From the NCBI RefSeq assembly GCF_014190875.1, contig NZ_JACHVS010000001.1, positions 1,302,001 to 1,366,000 of the forward strand: a stretch of DNA of 64,000 bases, in the 5' to 3' direction. Positions 43,961 through 52,494 of the stretch are shown piece after piece; the stretch's first letter is position 1, and every line of letters begins with the position of its first letter. Both the position numbers and the translations under genes were made by a program. The stretch comes from Paeniglutamicibacter cryotolerans. Its GTDB lineage: Bacteria; Actinomycetota; Actinomycetes; Actinomycetales; Micrococcaceae. The notes under the pieces were generated by a model, which saw nothing but the letters and a program-made list of their open reading frames with translations, made no database searches and had not been told where the DNA came from.

Positions 43961-44971
43961 ATGCGGCAGTCACCTCGAACCAGGAATATCAAGCCAAGGG
44001 AACTGAGCGGTCCCGACGGCCGGCCCGTACCCGTCGTCCCGCTCAGGCACCGGGAACGGTGGATCATCGGCGCACTGGCCGTCGCCGCCTTCCTGTGGTT
44101 GGCCGTGACCATGGCCACCAACCCCAACATCCGCTGGAACAAGGTAGCCGAGTACCTGTTCTTCCCCAAGATCATCGACGGCATCTGGGTGACCTTGATG
44201 ATCTCGGTGCTGGCGACGGTGCTCGGACTCGGGCTCGGCGTGATCCTGGCCAACATGAAGCTCTCTGCCAACCCGGTGCTGAACTGGTTGGCGACGTTGT
44301 ACATATGGTTCTTCCGCGGTACCCCCGTGCTGGTCCAGCTGATCTTCTGGTACAACTTGGCGTTCCTTTTCCCCGCCCTGGTCATCAAGATTCCCTTCAC
44401 CGACATCGGCTACGTGTGGAACACCAACGACGTCATGACCGGGTTCAACGCGGCACTGCTGGGCCTCGGATTGAACCTGGCGGCCTACTTCGCCGAGACG
44501 GTCCGCGCCGGAATACAGGCAGTTGACCAGGGGCAGTCCGAGGCCGCATACGCGCTGGGCATGACACCGGGCAAGCGGATGCTCAAGATCGTGCTGCCGC
44601 AGGCACTGCGCATCATCATTCCACCCACCGGCAACGAATTCATCTCGATGCTCAAGACCACGTCACTGGTGTACGTGGTTGCCGGCAACGACCTGATGAC
44701 CAATGCCAGCCAGATCTACAAGCAGAACAACCTGATCATGGAGCTGCTGATCGTGGCATCGATCTGGTACATGGCGATGACCGCCGTTGCCACCTATTTC
44801 CAGGCCAAGCTGGAAAAGCGGTTTGGGGCGGAAGCGGTGCAACTGGTCCGGAAACCCGGATTACTGCAACGGGCGATGGGTGCCAAGACGGCAGCTTCCC
44901 TCATCCCCGGCGGGACCGCCGATACAGGGGCCTCCACCAATGTTTCCCAGGCCGGAAAGGTCCTTTCATGA
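43961..44971 (+). CDS. Polar amino acid ABC transporter permease
   Basis: A 336-residue inner-membrane permease of the HisM/GlnP group with an N-terminal hydrophilic stretch (residues 1-30), then [20 protein letters not shown] as an extra segment. The HisM core has [40 protein letters not shown] and the EAA loop [20 protein letters not shown], which contacts the ATPase. The C-terminal tail (residues about 300-336) is hydrophilic. Its stop overlaps the ATPase start (ATGA). It forms the channel of an importer likely serving the compound handled by the amidohydrolase upstream. Confidence 0.92.
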   Translation: MRQSPRTRNIKPRELSGPDGRPVPVVPLRHRERWIIGALAVAAFLWLAVTMATNPNIRWNKVAEYLFFPKIIDGIWVTLMISVLATVLGLGLGVILANMKLSANPVLNWLATLYIWFFRGTPVLVQLIFWYNLAFLFPALVIKIPFTDIGYVWNTNDVMTGFNAALLGLGLNLAAYFAETVRAGIQAVDQGQSEAAYALGMTPGKRMLKIVLPQALRIIIPPTGNEFISMLKTTSLVYVVAGNDLMTNASQIYKQNNLIMELLIVASIWYMAMTAVATYFQAKLEKRFGAEAVQLVRKPGLLQRAMGAKTAASLIPGGTADTGASTNVSQAGKVLS

Positions 44972-45744
44972 TCCCCGAGAACAGTGAACTCCACGTCCAG
45001 TCCCGAGGCGTCACCAAGGCCTTCGGCGCGCACCAGGTGCTCAATGGGGTCGACTTCACTGTTGCCCCCGGCGAGGTCAGCTGCATCATCGGCCCGTCCG
45101 GTTCGGGGAAATCCACGTTCCTGCGCTGCCTCAACGCGTTGGAAACCTACGATGACGGATCACTGCTGGTCAACGGCAGCCACGTCGGGTACGAGTTCCG
45201 GAATGGGCGCTACTACGAATGGAACACCAAGCAGTTCGCCGGTTTCCGCTCACGTATCGGCATGGTGTTCCAGCGCTTCAACCTCTTCGGGCACCTCAGC
45301 GCCGAGGAGAACGTGGCCTGTGCCCTGGTGGAGGTCCGCGGCATGCAGAAGGAGCAGGCGCGGGCCCGGGCGTTGCAGGAACTGGCGAAAGTGGGACTGG
45401 CCGAGCACTCGCATAAGCGCCCGCACCAGCTCTCGGGCGGCCAGCAGCAGCGGGTGGCCATTGCGCGGGCCTTGGCGATGGACCCGGAGATCATGCTCTT
45501 TGACGAGCCGACGTCGGCTCTGGACCCGGAGCTCGTCGACGAGGTCCTGGAAGCGATGAAGGTGCTCGCGTTGGCGGGCATGACGATGGTGGTGGTGACG
45601 CATGAGATGGGCTTCGCCCGCGAGGTGGCCGACACAGTGCACTTCTTCGATGCCGGAAGGATCGTCGAGTCCGGAGCGCCGGGCCACGTGCTGGGCAATC
45701 CGCAGATGGATCGGACGAAGGCCTTCCTGGCGAAGGTGCTCTAA
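44968..45744 (+). CDS. Polar amino acid ABC transporter ATP-binding protein
   Basis: A 258-residue ATPase of the GlnQ/HisP type. Walker [22 protein letters not shown]-loop [20 protein letters not shown], signature [20 protein letters not shown], Walker [21 protein letters not shown] and switch [20 protein letters not shown] are all present. The [11 protein letters not shown] stretch is diagnostic for amino acid importers. A short insert (residues about 70-85, [20 protein letters not shown]) is slightly longer than usual. It completes the three-gene importer and converges with a TetR gene, overlapping its stop by a few bases. Confidence 0.94.
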   Translation: MIPENSELHVQSRGVTKAFGAHQVLNGVDFTVAPGEVSCIIGPSGSGKSTFLRCLNALETYDDGSLLVNGSHVGYEFRNGRYYEWNTKQFAGFRSRIGMVFQRFNLFGHLSAEENVACALVEVRGMQKEQARARALQELAKVGLAEHSHKRPHQLSGGQQQRVAIARALAMDPEIMLFDEPTSALDPELVDEVLEAMKVLALAGMTMVVVTHEMGFAREVADTVHFFDAGRIVESGAPGHVLGNPQMDRTKAFLAKVL

Positions 45745-46346
45745 ACCGGAGGCCCGATGCGCGGGCGTTCGGCCGAGGCCCGGCCCGGCCGAACGCCCAG
45801 CAGTCCATCCAGCACCACTTCGACGCCCCAGGCGAAGGCGTCGGCATCAAGTGCCGGTGCCCCCGGGGCCTCCGACCCGACGGCCTGGAGCGAGCCGCGG
45901 TCCTGATGCACCGTGACCGAGCCGAAGAGGTGGTTTAGCAGCAGGTGCCTGGCCCAGCCGGAGCGCTCCGCTGAGATGCCGGCATCCTCGAGCAGATCGC
46001 GTAGCCAGGTCAGAGGTTGGATCGCCGCCGGCTGCATGGTCTGGGCCAGCTGCACCACCTCGGCGCTGTCCGGCACCGGCAACAACACGGTGCGCAGTTC
46101 GGTGAGCATCCCTGCGACGGCGGCCCTGGGTTCGGTGTCCGTTCCACGGACCGGGGGATGGATGCTGCCCAGCAGGCGCGCCGCCACATCGACGAGCAGG
46201 TCCTGCTTTGACTTCACGTGCCAATACAGCGCGCCGACCTGTACGTCGAGCTCCCTGGCCAGGCGGCGCATCGACAGGTCGGCCAAACCGAACTCGGAAA
46301 GAATGCCGACGGCGGCATCGACGAGCTGTTCCCGGGTGAGTGCCAT
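45741..46346 (-). CDS. TetR family transcriptional regulator
   Basis: A 201-residue regulator. The N-terminal domain reads [40 protein letters not shown] and [20 protein letters not shown], a clear TetR helix-turn-helix; the combination with a C-terminal TetR_C-like domain ([20 protein letters not shown]) resembles tetracycline-repressor-class proteins. I prefer ATG 46346: a TAGACT box lies a few bases upstream on the minus strand, consistent with a leaderless transcript; GTG 46373 is an alternative. Targets unknown: it faces the TfoX-N gene divergently and the importer convergently. Confidence 0.84.
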   Translation of the reverse strand: MALTREQLVDAAVGILSEFGLADLSMRRLARELDVQVGALYWHVKSKQDLLVDVAARLLGSIHPPVRGTDTEPRAAVAGMLTELRTVLLPVPDSAEVVQLAQTMQPAAIQPLTWLRDLLEDAGISAERSGWARHLLLNHLFGSVTVHQDRGSLQAVGSEAPGAPALDADAFAWGVEVVLDGLLGVRPGRASAERPRIGPPV

Positions 46347-46414
46347 GCAAGCAAGTCTAGGTCGATCGGACACAACCCCTCGACGTTTGCGCCGCGGCGC
46401 TGTTTGATGGGTGC

Positions 46415-46747
46415 ATGAGGAACGAATTTCCGACTCCGGAGGCCATGGCCGAATTCAAGCGCCTGTCGCGCCTGCTCCTGGGCGACGGGGTGGTCGCCGG
46501 GAACATGTTCGGCGCAGAATCCCTGAAATTCGACGGCCGGGCCATCGCCTGCCTCAGCGGCGACGCCATGGCCTTCAAGCTCGGTCGCGGTGCGCCGGAG
46601 CATGAGGCGGCGCTGGCCGTCGACGGAGCCGAGCTCTTCGATCCCTCGGGCATGGGCAGGCCGTTCAAGGACTGGGTATCGGTCCCGGCATCGGCACTCG
46701 GGAACTGGGAGGGGCTCGCCAAGGCGGCGTTGCTAGCGGCCGAATGA
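46415..46747 (+). CDS. TfoX/Sxy N-terminal domain protein
   Basis: A 110-residue protein corresponding to the TfoX_N domain alone. AEFKRLSRLLLGDGVVAGNM and FGAESLKFDGRAIACLSGDA match the family core, with PSGMGRPFKDWVSVPASALG near the end. In gammaproteobacteria TfoX regulates competence, but the isolated N-terminal domain in actinobacteria has no established function, so a competence role should not be assumed. It is divergent from tetR with 68 bases between. Confidence 0.76.
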   Translation: MRNEFPTPEAMAEFKRLSRLLLGDGVVAGNMFGAESLKFDGRAIACLSGDAMAFKLGRGAPEHEAALAVDGAELFDPSGMGRPFKDWVSVPASALGNWEGLAKAALLAAE

Positions 46748-46813
46748 GCGCCGGAACCCGCCCGATGGGGCGTCGGAAGCCACGTGTCGCGGGCTTTTGC
46801 GGTAAACTCGGGA

Positions 46814-46836
46814 CGTAAGAGCCCCTTTCTCTTACG
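46814..46836 (+). promoter_or_regulatory. Hairpin in the purA leader
   Basis: A perfect 8-bp stem CGTAAGAG (46814-46821) with CTCTTACG (46829-46836) and a 7-base pyrimidine-rich loop. It lies just after a TTTTGCGGTAAACT stretch that may contain the purA -10 box (TAAACT, 46803-46808), putting the hairpin at the very 5' end of a leader of roughly 130 bases. There is no T tail, so it is more likely an mRNA 5' structure than a terminator. Function unknown. Confidence 0.45.
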
Positions 46837-46944
46837 AGCATGCCCGAAACGGGCGGCGCGAAGAACGAGGGGCATTTCTGCGCCCGGCACCGTCGGGACC
46901 CGGTGAAAGCCGGCCACGCTGACCGAAGCAAGGGGGAGGATCCC

Positions 46945-48234
46945 ATGCCAGCAATCGTGATCGTCGGAGCCCAGTGGGGCGATGAGGGCAAGGGCAAGGC
47001 CACTGATCTACTCGGTGGACTCGTTGACTATGTGGTGAAGCCAAACGGTGGTAACAACGCCGGGCACACCGTTGTTGTCGGCGGTGAAAAATATGAACTC
47101 AAACTGCTTCCGGCAGGCATCCTGTCACCGAACGCCATTCCGATCATCGGCAACGGCTGCGTCGTGAACCTCGAGGCGCTGTTCGCCGAGATCGAGGGGC
47201 TTGAGGCCCGCGGTGCCGATACCTCGAAGCTGCGTGTCTCGGCTAACGCGCACCTGGTGGCTCCGTACCACCAGACAATGGACAAGGTCACCGAGCGCTT
47301 CCTGGGCAAGCGTGCCATCGGCACCACCGGACGCGGCATCGGCCCGGCCTACATCGACAAGGTCGGACGCCTGGGCATCCGCGTCCAGGACGTCTTCGAC
47401 GAGTCGATCCTGCGCCAGAAGGTCGAGGGCGCATTGCGCCAGAAGAACGAGCTGCTGGTCAAGGTGTACAACCGCCGCGGGGTGGAGGTCGACGAGATCG
47501 TCGATTACTTCCTCTCCTACGCCGATCGCCTGCGTCCGCTGATGATCGACGCGACGCTCGAGCTGAACAACGCCTTGGACGCGGGCAAGGTGGTCCTGAT
47601 GGAGGGAGGCCAGGCCACGTTCCTGGACGTCGACCACGGCACCTACCCGTTTGTCACCTCGTCGAACCCGACGGCGGGCGGCGCCTCCGTGGGCTCGGGC
47701 ATCGGCCCGACCCGGATCACCCGCTCCGTGGGCATCATCAAGGCCTACACCACCCGTGTCGGTGCCGGGCCGTTCCCGACCGAACTGTTCGACGAGATGG
47801 GCGAGTACCTGCAGAAGACCGGCGGCGAATTCGGTGTCAACACCGGCCGTCCCCGGCGCTGCGGCTGGTACGACGCCGTCCTGGCCCGCCACGCCTCGCG
47901 CGTGAACGGCTTCACTGACTACTTCGTCACCAAGCTCGACGTGCTCACCAACATCCCGCAGATCCCGGTCTGCGTCGCCTACGACGTGGATGGGGTGCGC
48001 TTCGACGAAATGCCGATGACGCAGACCGACTTCCACCACGCGAAGCCGATCTTCGAGTACTTCGACGGATGGACCGAGGACATCACCGGGGCCCGCACCC
48101 TGGAAGACCTTCCGGAAAACGCACGCAACTACGTGCTGGCCCTGGAAGGCATGTCGGGTACCCGGTTCTCCGCCATCGGCGTGGGACCGGACCGCGAACA
48201 GACGATCGTGCGCCACGACCTGATCAACGACTAG
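46945..48234 (+). CDS. purA: Adenylosuccinate synthetase
   Basis: A 429-residue enzyme that joins IMP and aspartate using GTP, the first committed step to [23 protein letters not shown] is the P-loop with the catalytic Asp, [20 protein letters not shown] carries the catalytic His, [20 protein letters not shown] binds IMP, and [20 protein letters not shown] and [20 protein letters not shown] are further signatures. ATG 46945 follows AGGGGGAGGA. Length is as usual. It stands alone with its own leader. Confidence 0.96.
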   Translation: MPAIVIVGAQWGDEGKGKATDLLGGLVDYVVKPNGGNNAGHTVVVGGEKYELKLLPAGILSPNAIPIIGNGCVVNLEALFAEIEGLEARGADTSKLRVSANAHLVAPYHQTMDKVTERFLGKRAIGTTGRGIGPAYIDKVGRLGIRVQDVFDESILRQKVEGALRQKNELLVKVYNRRGVEVDEIVDYFLSYADRLRPLMIDATLELNNALDAGKVVLMEGGQATFLDVDHGTYPFVTSSNPTAGGASVGSGIGPTRITRSVGIIKAYTTRVGAGPFPTELFDEMGEYLQKTGGEFGVNTGRPRRCGWYDAVLARHASRVNGFTDYFVTKLDVLTNIPQIPVCVAYDVDGVRFDEMPMTQTDFHHAKPIFEYFDGWTEDITGARTLEDLPENARNYVLALEGMSGTRFSAIGVGPDREQTIVRHDLIND

Positions 48235-48366
48235 GGTTTCGACCCACGCGAGGGCGTGGCCGGGATCGGATTGAAGACCAAGAACGAACGGTTTCGCTCC
48301 GGCCTGTGCCACGCCCTTGGTGCATCTCCTCACGATGGCGCCTTGCGCCGGGAACCCGCTCCGTGG

Positions 48367-50022
48367 CTAGTTTTCCCGGCCGGTCCCCGGGGACGGCTCC
48401 CGGTCGACCGGGTGGGCCGACACCGCGCGGGCGGCACGGCTGACCATCAGCGAGCCGGCCAGCCCGGCGAGCAGGCAGGCGACGGCGCTGAAACTGGCTG
48501 CCTGGACCCCGGCGGTGAACGCGTCGGACAGGGCTCTGGCCACCTCCGGTGCCGCAGCGCCGAAAGGGAATCCGGCCGGGCCGTTCAGGATCGAGGGAAT
48601 GATCCCGCCAGCCGAATCGCTCAGCAGTGCCGCCCACTTCGCGGCGTCGAGTCCCGGCAGGTTCAGCGCGTCAAGCCCCCGTGTTGCGGCGGCGGTCGTG
48701 GCGATGGCCAGCACGCTACCGGAAACCGCCGTGCCGAACCCGGCGCCGAGTTGGCGCACCGTGCTCTGCGTGGCCGATCCCTGCCCCGACGCGGCTGCCG
48801 GGATGTCACGCAGCACCGTGCTGGTGAGCTGGGCGGAGGCCAGGCCCAGGCCCAGGCCGTAGAGCACCAGGACCAGTACCAGCCACATGACGGGGAACCC
48901 GGGGCGGGCGATGAACGCGATGGCCAGAACGCCGATGACCTCCAGGCCCAGGCCCAGCACCACCACCCGGTCCGGGCCGATGCGCGCCGAGAGGTGGCGG
49001 GCCGACGCGCCTGAGAAGAAGGCGCCCAGGGCCATGGCGGCGAGGATCAGCCCGGCGCCCATGGTGCCGGTGCCCAGCACGTTGATCAGGTACAGCGGCA
49101 GCACCAGCAGCAGGCCGAATTCGCCCATGGCCACCAGGGTTGCCGTGGCATTGCCCCAGGAGAAGGTCCTGTGCCTGAAGAGGCTCAGGTCAAGAATGGC
49201 TGAGCGTCCGGCGGAAGCCCGGTGTTTTTCCCAGCCCAGGAACGCGGCGAGCAGCACCATCGAGAACGCCGCGGTAATCGGTATGGCCGAGACGGCGGCT
49301 CCGGGTCCCCAGCTGGCGAAGCCCAGCTCCAGTGTCCCCTTCGGCGCCCACCAGCCCAGCGAGGGACCCTCGATGAGCGTGAAGACCAGCAAGCCGAATC
49401 CGGAGGCACTGAGCAGCACGCCGGGAACGTCAAGACCGCGTTCTGCGTGGGGCCCGGTGGTTTCGGGCACGAATGCCCAGGTTCCCAGCAGGACCAGCAG
49501 CCCCAGTGGGATGTTGACGAGGAAGATCCAGCGCCAGTCCAGGTAGGTGGTGAACACCCCGCCCAGCAGCGGGCCCAGTGCCGCGGCTCCGGACATCACG
49601 GCGCCCCATATTCCGAATGCGGCGGCGCGGTCCTTGCCGGTGAACGTCGCGTTGACGGTGGAGAGGGTGGAGGGCAGGACGGCCGCGCCGCCGATACCCT
49701 GGATGGCCCGGCCCCAGATCAGCATGTCGGCGCCCGAGGCCATCGCCGCGACCAGGCTGCCGGCCATGAACAACACGACGCCGATCACGAAGAGCCGGCG
49801 CCGTCCCACCCGGTCCCCGAGTCGACCGCTGGTCAGCAGCAGGGCGGCCAGGATGACCGAGTAAAGGCTGTTGATCCACTGGGCCTGGGTGAGATCGAGG
49901 TGAAGCGCGTCGATGATGCTGGGAATGGAAACGCCGACGATGGTCCCGTCCAGGACGATCATCGACAGCCCGGCCGCCAAGACCGCCAACGCCGCCCACT
50001 TGTTCTCCCGTTTGTTCGTCAT
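48367..50022 (-). CDS. MFS drug-resistance transporter, DHA2 (14-segment) type
   Basis: A 551-residue transporter. WAALAVLAAGLSMIVLDGTI and VGVSIPSIIDALHLDLTQAQ plus WINSLYSVILAALLLTSGRL are diagnostic of the EmrB/QacA (DHA2) group, and GRLGDRVGRRRLFVIGVVLF is the MFS motif A. FTTYLDWRWIFLVNIPLGLL is the antiporter motif C region. It probably exports hydrophobic or cationic compounds using the proton gradient. ATG 50022 is 99 bases from the divergent nitrilase gene, and a perfect 7-bp inverted repeat (50058-50075) lies between them. Confidence 0.9.
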   Translation of the reverse strand: MTNKRENKWAALAVLAAGLSMIVLDGTIVGVSIPSIIDALHLDLTQAQWINSLYSVILAALLLTSGRLGDRVGRRRLFVIGVVLFMAGSLVAAMASGADMLIWGRAIQGIGGAAVLPSTLSTVNATFTGKDRAAAFGIWGAVMSGAAALGPLLGGVFTTYLDWRWIFLVNIPLGLLVLLGTWAFVPETTGPHAERGLDVPGVLLSASGFGLLVFTLIEGPSLGWWAPKGTLELGFASWGPGAAVSAIPITAAFSMVLLAAFLGWEKHRASAGRSAILDLSLFRHRTFSWGNATATLVAMGEFGLLLVLPLYLINVLGTGTMGAGLILAAMALGAFFSGASARHLSARIGPDRVVVLGLGLEVIGVLAIAFIARPGFPVMWLVLVLVLYGLGLGLASAQLTSTVLRDIPAAASGQGSATQSTVRQLGAGFGTAVSGSVLAIATTAAATRGLDALNLPGLDAAKWAALLSDSAGGIIPSILNGPAGFPFGAAAPEVARALSDAFTAGVQAASFSAVACLLAGLAGSLMVSRAARAVSAHPVDREPSPGTGREN

Positions 50023-50057
50023 ATTCCACAGGGTAGCCACGGAGTTCGGCCCGGCAC

Positions 50058-50075
50058 ATCCACCGGTCGGTGGAT
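50058..50075. promoter_or_regulatory. Inverted repeat in the divergent MFS-nitrilase region
   Basis: ATCCACC, a GGTC spacer, then GGTGGAT: a perfect 7-bp inverted repeat, 36 bases from the MFS start and 47 from the nitrilase start. Position and symmetry suggest a repressor operator. No regulator gene is adjacent. Confidence 0.45.
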
Positions 50076-50121
50076 AGTGGCTAGGGTTGGTCGTAGAGCA
50101 GGAACGAAGAAGGGAATAGTC

Positions 50122-50901
50122 GTGAAGGTCAGTGTCGGACAATTTGCCCCCACCGGGTCGGTGGAGGAAAACCTCGAAACCATGGATCATTGGGCCGAGC
50201 AGGCAAGCATCGACGGTTCGTCGCTGGTGCTCTTTCCCGAGGAGGCCATGCTCGCCGTGGGCAAGGTCCAGGGGCCGCTGGCGGCGGCGGTGGAGCATGA
50301 GTGGAGCGGTTTCGTCCAAGGGCTCTCGTTCATCGCAGCCAAGCATTCGATTGCCATCGTCGCCGGCGGCTACGAGGGCAGCGGAGAATCCCGCCCCTAC
50401 AACACGCTGGTCGTCATCGACGCGACTGGCCGGATCCTGGGCACCTACCGCAAGATCCACCTCTACGATGCGTTCTCCTACCAGGAGTCGACCCGGATCA
50501 TGCCCGGCGATCCGGAGGCAGTGGCGGTCTTCGAGATTGACGGCCTGAAATTCGGTGTGCAGACCTGTTATGACCTGCGCTTCCCGGAGCTGTCCCGGCG
50601 CCTGGCCCTGGCCGACGCCGACGTGCTGCTGGTCTCAGCCGCCTGGTTCAAGGGCGAGCACAAGATCGAGCACTGGGAGACCCTGCTCAAGGCCCGCGCC
50701 ATGGAAAACACGGTCTGGGTCGCCGCCGCGGGCACCAGCTCCACACATACGATCGGCCACTCGGCGATCCTGGATCCGATGGGCGTGCCGGTCGGATTCC
50801 TCGGCGACGAGCGCTCGGGCATGGTCAGCGCCGAGGTGTCGCGCCGCCGCATCGAGGAGGTCCGCGAGTTCCTCCCGGTGTTGGCCAACCGCCGGCTCTA
50901 G
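50122..50901 (+). CDS. Carbon-nitrogen hydrolase (nitrilase superfamily)
   Basis: A 259-residue hydrolase with the Glu-Lys-Cys triad: SSLVLFPEEAMLAVGK (Glu), ILGTYRKIHLYDAFSYQEST (Lys) and FGVQTCYDLRFPELSRRLAL (nucleophile Cys). The C-terminal ENTVWVAAAGTSSTHTIGHS and SAILDPMGVPVG are usual. It hydrolyses an amide or nitrile C-N bond; members with KIHLYDAFSYQES often act as omega-amidases or deaminated-glutathione amidases, though I cannot decide. GTG 50122 with AAGAAGGGA upstream is the start. Confidence 0.88.
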   Translation: MKVSVGQFAPTGSVEENLETMDHWAEQASIDGSSLVLFPEEAMLAVGKVQGPLAAAVEHEWSGFVQGLSFIAAKHSIAIVAGGYEGSGESRPYNTLVVIDATGRILGTYRKIHLYDAFSYQESTRIMPGDPEAVAVFEIDGLKFGVQTCYDLRFPELSRRLALADADVLLVSAAWFKGEHKIEHWETLLKARAMENTVWVAAAGTSSTHTIGHSAILDPMGVPVGFLGDERSGMVSAEVSRRRIEEVREFLPVLANRRL

Positions 50902-50934
50902 CCCGAGAATCCGACGGGGGGACCCGGGCTCCTG

Positions 50935-51261
50935 CCAGCGTGCCGGATGCCGCGTGGCCCGGCTCCTGCACCGTGTACTGGACGCGGTTTTCGGCCCAGG
51001 GGACCACCACGCCCAGTGATTCGTCACCGGGGGCCACCTCGAGCACCACCTGCAGCCGCGGGGCCTGGAGCCAGATGACCAACCGGCCGTCGGGCAGGTC
51101 CTCGAAGCGCATCCGCATGTCCCTGATGGTGGCCGAGGCCTTGAACGGCGGCTGGACATCGGGCAGGGCCACCATGCCGGGCCGCGGCAGCACGGCCAAG
51201 TTCTCGTGGGAGAGTTCCTGGCCGGTGATCCTGTCGCAGTAGCAGGCCTGGAGGGTGCCCG
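50935..51261 (-). pseudogene. DUF2804 gene, downstream fragment beyond the IS982 insertion
   Basis: Reading away from the IS on the minus strand gives AGTLQACYCDRITGQELSHE, LAVLPRPGMVALPDVQPPFK, ASATIRDMRMRFEDLPDGRL and LGVVVPWAENRVQYTVQEPG, the middle part of a DUF2804 protein. It continues the sense of the fragment at 52283-52485. After about 50935 similarity stops, and the expected C-terminus ending in a WPYxxxWNW-like motif is missing. So the gene is both interrupted and truncated. Confidence 0.75.
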
Positions 51262-51283
51262 CCTAGATGATTGATTCCAAGGG
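51262..51283. repeat. IS982 terminal inverted repeat, left
   Basis: 22 bases starting CCTAGATGATTGATTCC, exact reverse complement of 52261-52282. The transposase stop codon (51263-51265) lies inside this repeat. Confidence 0.92.
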
Positions 51284-52192
51284 TTCATGGTCATAGGCGG
51301 TCAGCGACCGCAGTGGATGGGAACCGGTGTTCAGGTTGTGCCAGATGGCCACGGTCAGCGCGAGGATGCGTTGCAGGACCCGCACGGTGACCCCGGCGAT
51401 GGTCCTCCCGCCATGGGCCTCCAGGTCCAGCTGGCCCTTGAGGGTGTCGTTGATTGACTCGATGACCTGACGCAGTGGCTTGAGCAGACTCTTTCCGGGA
51501 CGGGGTTTCTCACCTTGACGGGTCGGACGGACCAGGGTGATCCCGGCCTCGGAGAGGTCCTGCTCGAAGGCCTTCCCGTAGTAGTTCTTGTCCGCGATGA
51601 TGATCTGTCCCGGCTCCACCGGGGTGGGCAGGTTTTCCAGGATGCCCAGCAGGGTCTCACGCTCATCGGCCTTCGCCCCGGTCAGCGCGTAGCCGACCGG
51701 CAGTCCGGTCGGGGTGCACAGCAGGTGCAGGCGCAGCCCCCAGAACCACCGTGAATGCGAGGCGCAGTACCCGTATTCGGCCCAGCCGGCCAGTTCGGAG
51801 CGGTGGGCCGTGGTGTGGGAGCGCCCGCATTCCACAGGGGTGGAATCGGCGAGCCACAGCTCATCGGACCAGAGCCCGGTGGTGTGGGCCAGGTGTTCGT
51901 TGAGAGCCTGCAGGGTCCCGCCCAGCTTCCGCAGCCGTTTGTTGTATCCGGGTTGTTGGGGCAGGTCCGGGAACCATCGGCGCAGGTCGTTATGGGATTG
52001 GCGGAGCCAGCGGCGTTCGGAGGTGAAGCCGAGCAGGGCCTGGAGGACCGCGATGGTGACCAGTTCGGCGTCGCTGATCCGGGGCCCGAAGCCGATGGCC
52101 GGACGCCACGGGAGCAGGTGCGGATTGGCCTTCAGAAAGTCGTCCGCGCAGGCGTACAGTGCTGTTGCAAGGGTGTCCAGATCGGGAGCCAT
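51263..52192 (-). CDS. IS982-family transposase
   Basis: A 309-residue DDE transposase. The N-terminal region has HLLPWRPAIGFGPRISDAEL and VTIAVLQALLGFTSERRWLR. The DDE core has LWLADSTPVECGRSHTTAHR (first Asp), FWGLRLHLLCTPTGLPVGYA, QIIIADKNYYGKAFEQDLSE (second Asp) and RQVIESINDTLKGQLDLEAH (Glu). These are the standard IS982 motifs. ATG 52192 has GGAGAG upstream. The gene ends inside the left terminal repeat. It appears intact and probably functional. Confidence 0.93.
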   Translation of the reverse strand: MAPDLDTLATALYACADDFLKANPHLLPWRPAIGFGPRISDAELVTIAVLQALLGFTSERRWLRQSHNDLRRWFPDLPQQPGYNKRLRKLGGTLQALNEHLAHTTGLWSDELWLADSTPVECGRSHTTAHRSELAGWAEYGYCASHSRWFWGLRLHLLCTPTGLPVGYALTGAKADERETLLGILENLPTPVEPGQIIIADKNYYGKAFEQDLSEAGITLVRPTRQGEKPRPGKSLLKPLRQVIESINDTLKGQLDLEAHGGRTIAGVTVRVLQRILALTVAIWHNLNTGSHPLRSLTAYDHEPLESII

Positions 52193-52260
52193 CGGAACTC
52201 TCCAGGTTCGAATGTTGGGTATTACATCTCGATTCTGGACACCCTTGCCCGCGCTGTCAC

Positions 52261-52282
52261 CCCTTGGAATCAATCATCTAGG
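52261..52282. repeat. IS982 terminal inverted repeat, right
   Basis: 22 bases starting CCCTTGGAATCAATCATC, exact reverse complement of 51262-51283. Confidence 0.92.
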
Positions 52283-52485
52283 CCAAGTGGGCAATGGCCA
52301 GCCCGAGCACGAAGCCGTCGGTGCTGATGCCCCAGTACTTCCAGCGCTTGGTCCGCCATCCGTGTCCGATGCCGGCGGGCAGGGGGGGTGCTTGAATGCA
52401 GCGGTCGCCGGGTGAAGCCCACGGCCCCGGGATTGAGCCGCCCATTGGCAAGGACGGGGTCCACCGGGGCCGCTATTTCGCGCAT
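52283..52485 (-). pseudogene. DUF2804 gene, 5' fragment with homopolymer frameshift
   Basis: From ATG 52485 the minus strand reads MREIAAPVDPVLANGRLNPG and AVGFTRRPLHSS, a clean DUF2804 N-terminus. At a run of seven G on the plus strand (52382-52388) the frame must change to continue LPAGIGHGWRTKRWKYWGIS and TDGFVLGLAIAHLA, up to the IS982 border. Six G instead of seven would restore the frame. So the gene carries a frameshift (or a base-call error) as well as the insertion. Confidence 0.78.
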
Positions 52486-52494
52486 CAGGCGAGT

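Larger units (their letters stand above)
51262..52282 (-). mobile_element. IS982-family insertion sequence
   Basis: A 1021-bp element bounded by perfect inverted repeats: 51262-51283 (beginning CCTAGATGATTGATTCC) and its exact reverse complement at 52261-52282, 22 bases each including possibly shared flanking bases. It contains one intact transposase. No clear target-site duplication is seen beside it, perhaps lost or hidden in the GC-rich flanks. It interrupts a DUF2804 gene. Confidence 0.92.
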
